From positions 1-55,715 of the forward strand of contig VFZE01000039.1 in NCBI GenBank assembly GCA_016871315.1: a stretch of DNA of 55,715 nt, given 5' to 3'. The translations under genes and the position numbers were made by a program. Shown here in pieces: positions 34,945-41,624 of the stretch; positions within the stretch are counted from its first letter, which is position 1; each line of letters opens with the position of its first letter. Source of the DNA: Acidimicrobiia bacterium (GTDB lineage: Bacteria > Acidobacteriota > Terriglobia > Bryobacterales > Bryobacteraceae). Below the pieces are notes generated by a model. It was not told the DNA's origin. It saw only the letters and a list, made by a program, of their open reading frames with translations, and searched no databases.

Positions 34945-35711
34945 GAAGAAACCTCTCCGGCAGGCCGCCGCCGCAGGAACCCGTCCGGACAGGAGGTCAC
35001 ATGCAGCCGCGTGTAGTAGTCATCGGGGCAAAACTCCCTGTGTTCGTCGAGAAACTCCCGGATCGCCTTGAGTGGATGATCGTCTTTCCATTCCGGCTTG
35101 CCGCTGGGAATGTCCCAGACATGGGCCTGCGCGCCGTCCATCACCACGAGGTAGCTGCCCGGCGTCACCAGGCGGTGATACAGCTCCAGCTCCTTGCGCA
35201 CATGCTGGTGGGAGTGATTGGAGTCCAGGACCACCATCACCGTCTTGGACCCGGCCACGCGCCGCTCCACCTCAGCCACCGTAGACAGCTCCACCGAACT
35301 GGCCTCGATCAATTCAATCCGGTGCGCCATTGGATGGCTGCGCAACGCCACGCGGTTGTACTGCCGCACCTCCACATCCACGCCGATCACGCGCCCCTTG
35401 CCCGCCAGCTCACAAACCGAGGCATAGCAGACCGCCGAGCCGCCGTGCGCCAACCCGCACTCGACAATAAAGTCAGGCCGCAGACGCCAGATCAACTCCT
35501 GCATCATCAGCACATCGCCGGGCGTCTGGATGATCGGGATGCCCATCCAGGTCGGCTCATACATCAGCCGGTACTGAGTGCTCAGCTTGGTCCATAGGCC
35601 AGCCACCATCTCCAGCCCTTCTTGCGAGTAGACTGGCACGCTATGCCGCTGCTCGCCGCACTCCAGAATCAGTTGCGCTCCCTTTTTGGCGACCAGCTCG
35701 CGGTTATACAA
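34941..35711 (-). CDS. CmcI-family SAM methyltransferase/hydroxylase-like
   Basis: About 256 aa from a TTG at 35711, chosen because GGAGGT lies 5 nt upstream in the tail of the preceding gene. The fold is a SAM-binding Rossmann domain: PDFIVECGLAHGGSAVCYASV, GRVIGVDVEVRQYN, VMVVLDSNHSHQHVRKELELY and SYLVVMDGAQAHVWD. This is the cephalosporin-hydroxylase (CmcI) group, whose members in polysaccharide loci act as sugar O-methyltransferases. The DSNH and DGAQ acidic pairs are the likely metal ligands. Confidence 0.8.
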   Translation of the reverse strand: MYNRELVAKKGAQLILECGEQRHSVPVYSQEGLEMVAGLWTKLSTQYRLMYEPTWMGIPIIQTPGDVLMMQELIWRLRPDFIVECGLAHGGSAVCYASVCELAGKGRVIGVDVEVRQYNRVALRSHPMAHRIELIEASSVELSTVAEVERRVAGSKTVMVVLDSNHSHQHVRKELELYHRLVTPGSYLVVMDGAQAHVWDIPSGKPEWKDDHPLKAIREFLDEHREFCPDDYYTRLHVTSCPDGFLRRRPAGEVSS

Positions 35712-36975
35712 TGCGCACCTCCGGAACGGGAACAATGAAGCGGCCGCCTTTTTTGTGATACTCCCGCTGCTGCTTCATGACTTCGTCAGCGAAGTTCCAG
35801 GCCAGCAGCAGCAGGAAGTCCGGTTGCTCCTGAAGAATGCGCTCCGGCGGCACGATCGGAATATGCGAGCCGGGCGTGTAACGGCCCTGCTTGAGCGGGC
35901 TGCGGTCGGCGATGAAATCGATTGTTTCCGGGCCTAGTTCCAGGTACGACAGCAGCGTCATGCCCTTGGCTGGCGCGCCATATGCGGCAATCGTCTTGTC
36001 CTCATACCGGATCTTGTCGAGCAGCCGGCGCAGGTCGCGCTTGATCAACCTTGTGCCGGCGGCAAAACGCTGATAGGTTTCCAGCTGATCCATGCGGCGG
36101 CCCTTCTCTTCGCTCTCCAGCTTTTCCACACTGGCCTTCACAGGAGCGCCGGCGCGCTGGATCCACATCCGCAGTTGCCCGTGATGCACTGGCAGCCGCT
36201 CCACGTCCACCACCTCGAGACCATGACGCTGAAGCAGCCGCCGCGCCGGACCCAGCGCCCAGTAGGAAACATGCTCGTGATAAATGGTGTCAAAGGCGCG
36301 CTGTTCGAGAATGTCCATCAAATAATGCGCCTCGATGACCAGTACTCCATCGGGCGCCAGCAGCCGCTCCACCCCAGCCAGGTAATCGCCAAGGTCGGGA
36401 ATGTGCGGGAAGGAATTGGTGGCTGTGATCACCGCCGCCGGACCGTATTCACGACGGATCCGGCCGCCGGCCTGCTCGCCAAAGAAGGCGGTGAGCGTCT
36501 CGATTCCGTTGGCCTGAGCCAGCGGCGCCAGGTTGGCCGCCGGATCCACGCCGAGCGTTCGAACCCCGTGACGGGCGAATCCGGAAAGAAGCGTTCCGTC
36601 ATTGGATCCGATGTCCACCACCAGGTCGCGGCTTCTCAGCTTGCGGCGTTTCGCAACGGTAGAGGCAAGCCCGTGCAGGTGTTTTGTCAAGGTTTCCGAC
36701 GCCGAGGAGACGTACAAGTAATGATCAAACATCGCCCCCGGAGGGACGCGGTCAAGTAGTTGCACATGATGGCAGCGCTCGCAGAAACCAGCGCGCAGGG
36801 GAAACTCGGGCTCGGGCTCTCCCACCCGGCCGGGTTCCAGAAACCGGTTTGCCAGCGGTGTATTTCCGAGGTTAAGAAACTCCTGAATCTGGTCGGATTC
36901 GCAAACCAGGCAGCAGCACAGCGGTGGCGCCTGTATCGACGTTGAGGATTCTTTCAGTTGCAACAATTGCCCCAC
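35704..36975 (-). CDS. Sugar C-methyltransferase (TylC3/NovU type)
   Basis: Three-part protein of 423 aa: an N-terminal zinc-binding domain (Cys22, Cys25, Cys65, Cys68 in CLVC and CERC), a SAM-binding domain (LVVDIGSNDGTLL near 118-130, then ITATNSFPHIPDL) and a C-terminal domain with AAYGAPAKGMTLL. This arrangement belongs to the C-3 methyltransferases that act on 4-keto-6-deoxy sugar nucleotides. It therefore predicts a branched-chain deoxy sugar. It overlaps genes on both sides, and the SDR at 39361 is a type often found next to it. Confidence 0.87.
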   Translation of the reverse strand: MGQLLQLKESSTSIQAPPLCCCLVCESDQIQEFLNLGNTPLANRFLEPGRVGEPEPEFPLRAGFCERCHHVQLLDRVPPGAMFDHYLYVSSASETLTKHLHGLASTVAKRRKLRSRDLVVDIGSNDGTLLSGFARHGVRTLGVDPAANLAPLAQANGIETLTAFFGEQAGGRIRREYGPAAVITATNSFPHIPDLGDYLAGVERLLAPDGVLVIEAHYLMDILEQRAFDTIYHEHVSYWALGPARRLLQRHGLEVVDVERLPVHHGQLRMWIQRAGAPVKASVEKLESEEKGRRMDQLETYQRFAAGTRLIKRDLRRLLDKIRYEDKTIAAYGAPAKGMTLLSYLELGPETIDFIADRSPLKQGRYTPGSHIPIVPPERILQEQPDFLLLLAWNFADEVMKQQREYHKKGGRFIVPVPEVRIV

Positions 36976-37898
36976 TCCGGGTTCTCCTTAAACCACTCGA
37001 TGGTGGCGCGCAGGCCTTGCTCGATCGCGGTGGACGGGCGCCAGCCCAGCAGTCTTTCCGCTTCCCGCCAATCGCCGGAGCAGGTGACGATCTCGTCAGG
37101 ACGCATCGCGCCGCCGGTTTCCGGAACGGCCTCCGATCCGGCAAGCACTAGCGCCAACGCCGCCACATCCCGCACCGCTCTACCCTGCCCCGAGCACAGG
37201 TTCATCACAGCGGGCTTCGGTAACTGCTCCTGGCCGGCGAGCACGAGAGCCTCCACCACATCGTCGATGTAGATGAAGTCGCGCTGTTGCGCTCCGCCGC
37301 GGATTTTCAGCGGCCGTCCGGCCAGAGCCGCAGCGATCGCCGAGGGAATCAGCCGTGCCGGATGTTCCCATGGGCCGTAGGGAGTGAACAGGCGCAGCAG
37401 CACCGTCTCCATCCCATACAGCCGCGCGTAGGTCTCCACCAGAATGCCGGCCGATGCCTTGGCCGCCCCCAGCAGCGTGGAGGGCTTCAGCGGCATCTGT
37501 TCGTGCAGCCGCTCGCCATCGCCATACTCGGCCGCCGAACCGGTCACGATCAGCCGTCCGCTACCCTGCTCGCGTAGAGCTTCCAGGATAGCCAGCGTGC
37601 CGAGTCCAATCACCCGGTAATGCGTTGCCGCCGGGGTCTCCGCGGTGCGGAAATCGGTGCTCGCCAGGTGGTAGACGATCTCCGGTTGCACCTCCCAAAC
37701 CGCATCCGCCACGGCACCTGCGTCCTGCATGTTCACCGGCAGTTCCACCAGCTGCGATTCCAGATCGCGCAGCCGTGGGGCGCCGCCTCCGCCTGTGCGC
37801 AGCGCAAACACCTGGTGGCCGTCACAAACCAGCCGCCGCGCCAGGTGCGAACCGATGAAGCCCGCCGCGCCGGTAATGAGGATCCGCTTATTCGACAT
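36954..37898 (-). CDS. Extended SDR lacking the catalytic tyrosine
   Basis: Protein of 314 aa with a good NAD site (TGAAGFIGSHLARRL, 9-23) and Ser121 (VTGSAAEYG). The expected YxxxK reads LGAAK: Leu143 in place of Tyr, with Lys147 kept. GDP-mannose 4,6-dehydratase-like sections follow (LLRLFTPYGPWEHPARLIP, QRDFIYIDDVVEALV). Loss of Tyr argues against an ordinary epimerase or dehydratase mechanism, or points to another acid/base. It overlaps the GHMP kinase gene upstream by 11 bp. Confidence 0.8.
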   Translation of the reverse strand: MSNKRILITGAAGFIGSHLARRLVCDGHQVFALRTGGGGAPRLRDLESQLVELPVNMQDAGAVADAVWEVQPEIVYHLASTDFRTAETPAATHYRVIGLGTLAILEALREQGSGRLIVTGSAAEYGDGERLHEQMPLKPSTLLGAAKASAGILVETYARLYGMETVLLRLFTPYGPWEHPARLIPSAIAAALAGRPLKIRGGAQQRDFIYIDDVVEALVLAGQEQLPKPAVMNLCSGQGRAVRDVAALALVLAGSEAVPETGGAMRPDEIVTCSGDWREAERLLGWRPSTAIEQGLRATIEWFKENPEWGNCCN

Positions 37899-38940
37899 GC
37901 GGCATCAGCACGCGTGAGCCCTGCGGCTCGCACCGTATGCTTACCTCCTGCAAATCCGGCAGCGCGGCGCGCACTGCCTCCCGCCGCTCGGCCGGAACCA
38001 GGAACAGCAGAAAGCCGCCTCCGCCGGCGCCGCACAGCTTGCCACCCCAGGCGCCGGCTTCCATGGCACGCCGGTACCATTCGTCAATCCTCGAATTGCT
38101 GATGACCGATGCCAGGTTCCGTTTCAGCCGCCAGCAGGCGTCCAGAACGCGGCCCGTCTCGTGCGGTTCGCATCCAGCGCCAAGCAGATAGTGGAGTTGA
38201 TGCGCATGCTCGCGCAGCAGCAGCAGCTCTGTCATCTTCTCTGCGGTGTTGCGGCTCTGCTCGGTGAGCACCTCGGCGGCGTTGCGCGTGATGCCGGTCC
38301 AGAACATCATCGCCTTGGACAACAACTGCGCCGGCCCGCCGCCGGTGAATTGTTGCGGCTCCACCGAAACGCCTCCGGTCGGCAGGAAGCGGAAGAAATT
38401 GAAGCCGCCGAAGGCGGCGGCATAGTGATCCTGCTTGCCGATGGGCCTGCCCAGAATGTCGATTTCAATGTGCGCGGCCTCCTCGGCAAGCTGGCCGGCG
38501 GAAACCGCCTCGCCGCGGTAGGCGTGCAGCGCATTGAGCAAACCCACGGCGAAGGCGCTGGATGAACCTAGCCCGCTAGCGGCCGGGATATCGGCCACCG
38601 TGCTCATGTAGATGGGGGGCCGGACGTCCAGGAACCGGAAGCATTCCCGCGCAATCTGGTTGCGGATCTCCTCCACCGTCGTGACTTCTTCGGTTTCCGA
38701 GTAGTTCAGCCGGATCGGCGCGCCGAACATCTCGTCATGCCGCTTCAGGGTGACGTAGACGTATTTGTCGATGGCCGTGCTCAGCACTGCTCCGTACTGC
38801 TTTTCATAGAAGCCTGGCAGATCGGTACCGCCGCCGGCCAGGCTGATCCGCAGCGGCGTGCGGGTGACAATCAGGCCGGAGGCGAGTGCCCGTGGCGCCG
38901 GCGGCGCCAGGAGACTAACCGTGCTGCAGGGACCAGTCAT
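37888..38940 (-). CDS. hddA: D-glycero-D-manno-heptose 7-phosphate kinase-like
   Basis: GHMP kinase of 350 aa, the 1-phosphorylating step of GDP-heptose synthesis. The substrate region RTPLRISLAGGGTDLPGFYE, the ATP loop PAASGLGSSSAFAVG (near 118-132) and the C-terminal GGKLCGAGGGGFLLFLV are all family-typical. The ATG at 38940 lies inside the cupin gene (26-bp overlap). With the fused HddC-GmhB two genes upstream, most of the GDP-D-alpha-heptose route is present; the isomerase GmhA is not seen in the window. Fucokinase-type relatives are the alternative. Confidence 0.82.
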   Translation of the reverse strand: MTGPCSTVSLLAPPAPRALASGLIVTRTPLRISLAGGGTDLPGFYEKQYGAVLSTAIDKYVYVTLKRHDEMFGAPIRLNYSETEEVTTVEEIRNQIARECFRFLDVRPPIYMSTVADIPAASGLGSSSAFAVGLLNALHAYRGEAVSAGQLAEEAAHIEIDILGRPIGKQDHYAAAFGGFNFFRFLPTGGVSVEPQQFTGGGPAQLLSKAMMFWTGITRNAAEVLTEQSRNTAEKMTELLLLREHAHQLHYLLGAGCEPHETGRVLDACWRLKRNLASVISNSRIDEWYRRAMEAGAWGGKLCGAGGGGFLLFLVPAERREAVRAALPDLQEVSIRCEPQGSRVLMPHVE

Positions 38941-39364
38941 AGGGAATCGAGGGATCGAACGGAGGGCGCCGCAGCATCTCGTCCGGGGAATGCGGCTCGG
39001 AGGCGCAGTTGGCCATGATCACCAACTTGTCCCCGTAGGCTTTGTAACCATTGGCGATGCCGGGCGGAATCTGCACCAGCACGTAGTTGTCTTCGCCGAA
39101 GAAAACCTCCTGGAGTTTGCCCTTGGTGGGGGAGTTCTCCCGCAGGTCGTACATGACGAGCTTGGCGCGGCCGCTCAGCACGGCGTTGTTCACCGTCATG
39201 GTCCGGTGAATGTGCCAGGCTTTGATCGTGCCCGGCCAGGCACAGGAAAAGTAGATCTCGCCGAAGCTGACGAAATGCGGGTCGGTCGCCTTCAGCATGT
39301 GCATGATCTTGCCCCGCTCGTCGACGATCTGGCGGAGCGGAACCACCTCGACGCCGTCGATCAT
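38915..39364 (-). CDS. RmlC-like cupin sugar epimerase
   Basis: Small beta-barrel protein of 149 aa related to dTDP-4-keto-rhamnose 3,5-epimerase. Marks are DERGKIMHMLKATD, GTIKAWHIHRTMTVNN (the catalytic His region), FGEDNYVLVQIPPGIANGYKAYG and ANCASEPHSPDEMLR. It is shorter than RmlC (about 180 aa), as are the C3/C5 epimerases of 6-deoxyheptose pathways. It overlaps its neighbours by ATGA and 26 bp. It likely epimerises a 4-keto intermediate. Confidence 0.8.
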   Translation of the reverse strand: MIDGVEVVPLRQIVDERGKIMHMLKATDPHFVSFGEIYFSCAWPGTIKAWHIHRTMTVNNAVLSGRAKLVMYDLRENSPTKGKLQEVFFGEDNYVLVQIPPGIANGYKAYGDKLVIMANCASEPHSPDEMLRRPPFDPSIPYDWSLQHG

Positions 39365-40428
39365 CGGGCGGCCACCTCCTCCAGAGTTCGTTCAGCAGAC
39401 TGCCAGCGGAGTGTCGAATTTAGTCGATTTGTGTCGATCAGGTGCCGCAGCCACTTCAGGCGGGTGAATTGCGGGCTATGGAACTGCTCTGAAGTCAGCG
39501 AGATGCGGCGAAACTGAGAGATTAGCTGACTCACCCCCTCTTCGACACTCCACCGGAGCCGGAACTCCGGCAAAAGGTGTCGAATTCTGTCGAAGTTTGT
39601 CTTATAGGTCCGCTGGTCGGCGTCGGGCTGCGAAAGGAACTCCACTTGACAGCCTGGCACCTGGGCGGCGGTGATCCGGGCCAGATCGCGGATCTGGTGG
39701 TTGACGGTGGCAGCCGCGGCGTTCAGGGCCTGGTTGTGGATCCGCTCCCGGGGGGCCTCCAGGACGGCCAGGAAGACCGAGGCAACGTCTTCTATATGGA
39801 CCACCGGGCGCCATGGGGCGCCGTCGCTGTAGACGGTCACCTTGCCGGCTGTGACTGCCGCGCCTGCCAGACTGTTCAGCACCGTATCGAAGCGCATCCG
39901 CGGAGAGAGTCCATAAACGGTTCCGTTGCGCAGGAAGACCGGTGAAAAGTCAGGGGTTGCAAGCCCGGAAATGGCCTGCTCGGCCAGAACCTTGGAGCGG
40001 GCATAGGTGGTCTTGGGATCGAGCGGGGAGTCCTCGTTGACCTCGGCCGCCTCGCCTGAGCCGCCATACATGATGCAGGAGGAAGAGAACAGGAACCGCT
40101 GGACCCCGGCAGTGCGGGCCATCAGCGCCAGCCTTGCCGAGCCTTCCAGGTTGATGGATTCCGTCCAACTGTCGTTGAGGTTGCCAATCGGATCATTGCT
40201 CAATGCCGCCAGATGGACCACGGCGTCGAAGCCCTCCAGATCGTGCGGCCTCCCATCGCGGATATCTTTTTCAAGATGTAGCACCGGAATGGGATCGGCA
40301 ACCAGGGTGCAGCCGTCAAAGTAGCCGGTGTCGAGCCCGACAACCTGGTGGCCTGCCTCGATGAAGCGCGACGCCATAACCGATCCGATGTAGCCCCTGT
40401 GGCCGGTGATCAGTACACGCTGAGCCAT
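39361..40428 (-). CDS. NAD-dependent epimerase/dehydratase (SDR)
   Basis: Extended SDR of 355 aa with TGHRGYIGSVMASRF (8-22), FSSSCIMYGG and Tyr142/Lys146 (TYARSKVLAE). A C-terminal extension of about 60 aa (SEQFHSPQFTRLKWLRHLI ... STLRW) is characteristic of SDR proteins encoded with TylC3-type methyltransferases. It overlaps the HddC-GmhB gene by 19 bp. It probably acts on the same 4-keto sugar, as reductase or dehydratase. Confidence 0.82.
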   Translation of the reverse strand: MAQRVLITGHRGYIGSVMASRFIEAGHQVVGLDTGYFDGCTLVADPIPVLHLEKDIRDGRPHDLEGFDAVVHLAALSNDPIGNLNDSWTESINLEGSARLALMARTAGVQRFLFSSSCIMYGGSGEAAEVNEDSPLDPKTTYARSKVLAEQAISGLATPDFSPVFLRNGTVYGLSPRMRFDTVLNSLAGAAVTAGKVTVYSDGAPWRPVVHIEDVASVFLAVLEAPRERIHNQALNAAAATVNHQIRDLARITAAQVPGCQVEFLSQPDADQRTYKTNFDRIRHLLPEFRLRWSVEEGVSQLISQFRRISLTSEQFHSPQFTRLKWLRHLIDTNRLNSTLRWQSAERTLEEVAAR

Positions 40429-41624
40429 TCTCTATACGCCTCTCTTTCGGTTTGTTCCAGAATCGCGGCGGCAACTTGAGCCAGGCTGCGGCCCTCGCTT
40501 ACTTCGGCGTAACGGCAGCCGGCCGCCTCGGCGGCCTCGGCATCGCGCGGATCGTCGCCAACGAACCAAGTGCGCGTGAGGTCCAGGTGATAATCGCGCT
40601 GGGCCTCATAGAGCATCCCCGCCTTGGGCTTGCGGCAGTCGCAGCCTTGGTCCCATCCATGGGGGCAATAGTAAGCGGCCTCGATGCGGCCGCCTGCGGC
40701 TTCGGCCTCATGCTTCATGCGGCGGTCAATGATGGCCAGGTTCTGCTGCAGCACCATGCCGCGCGCAATCCCTGCCTGGTTGGAGGCAACCAGCACGCGA
40801 TAGCCGGCTTCTTTCAAGGCGCGCAGGCCTTCGCGCGCGCCATCCAGCCATTGCCACTCGCGCCAGGAGCGTACATAATCGCCCGGCGCCGGGCGGCGGT
40901 TCAGCACGCCATCGCGGTCGACAATAATGGTTTTTGCGCGTGCAAAGAAGGTTTCCGTCAGCGGCAAACGGTCGGGGCTTCCCACGCTGTAGTAGCGATG
41001 AGGCGTGGTGAAGGCCGCCAACTGGCGTTCGGCGGCCCAAAGTGGGTAAAGCTGCTTTTCAAACGGGGCATTTTCTTCGGTTAGTCCAGCCAGGGCCTGC
41101 CGCCGTAGAATCAGATAACCGATGTCGACGCCGTTGAGCCCGGCTGACTCTCGTGTGTGGTCGTACCGGGTGACAAAGCCGGTCTCATCGACGGCGAGGT
41201 TGGAGCGGCTGTAGCCGTCCGAGTTGCTGTAGACGGTCATCTGCGCCAGCGGCTCGCCGGCTTCCAGGTAGCTCTGCCACATTCGCAGGAAGCGCATCGG
41301 CCAGTAGTTGTCGCAGTACATCAGCAGGAAGCGTTCTTCGAGCCTGGGCAGGGCGTGGCGCAGGCGGAGCCCGGTCTCCCAGTCGGCTGGCGTCACCAGG
41401 CATTCGGCTCTGTCGCCGACATAGTTGCTCGTAAGATCGGGCAGATAGCCCAGCAGCAGCAACACGCGCTCAAAGCCCTGCTCACGCAGCATCTCAAGCA
41501 CATACTCCAGAAACGGTCTTCCGTGAACCGCGAGCATGTGCTTGGGGCAGGTGGCGGTAAGGGGCCGCATTCTTTTACCCATGCCGCCGGCGAGAATGAC
41601 GGCTTGCCGAGGACGGGGAATCAT
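40410..41624 (-). CDS. Fused HddC-type nucleotidyltransferase and GmhB phosphatase
   Basis: A 404-aa fusion of two steps of GDP-heptose synthesis. Residues about 1-225 form a sugar-phosphate nucleotidyltransferase (AVILAGGMGKRMRPLT at 8-23; CDNYWPM). Residues 230-404 form a HAD phosphatase of the GmhB type, with nucleophile Asp236 in DRDGVLN, the ASNQAGIARG block and the zinc loop CPHGWDQGCDCRKPK. In most bacteria these are separate proteins. The ATG at 41624 overlaps the stop of the GT41 gene (ATGA). Domain calls are firm; GDP versus ADP as the activating nucleotide is inferred from HddA. Confidence 0.87.
   Translation of the reverse strand: MIPRPRQAVILAGGMGKRMRPLTATCPKHMLAVHGRPFLEYVLEMLREQGFERVLLLLGYLPDLTSNYVGDRAECLVTPADWETGLRLRHALPRLEERFLLMYCDNYWPMRFLRMWQSYLEAGEPLAQMTVYSNSDGYSRSNLAVDETGFVTRYDHTRESAGLNGVDIGYLILRRQALAGLTEENAPFEKQLYPLWAAERQLAAFTTPHRYYSVGSPDRLPLTETFFARAKTIIVDRDGVLNRRPAPGDYVRSWREWQWLDGAREGLRALKEAGYRVLVASNQAGIARGMVLQQNLAIIDRRMKHEAEAAGGRIEAAYYCPHGWDQGCDCRKPKAGMLYEAQRDYHLDLTRTWFVGDDPRDAEAAEAAGCRYAEVSEGRSLAQVAAAILEQTEREAYREWLSVY

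Noticed and set aside
39411-39604. Imperfect TGTCGAATT...GTCGA repeats in the SDR gene
   Set aside because: They fall in the conserved C-terminal extension of the protein, are only two, and are explained by coding.
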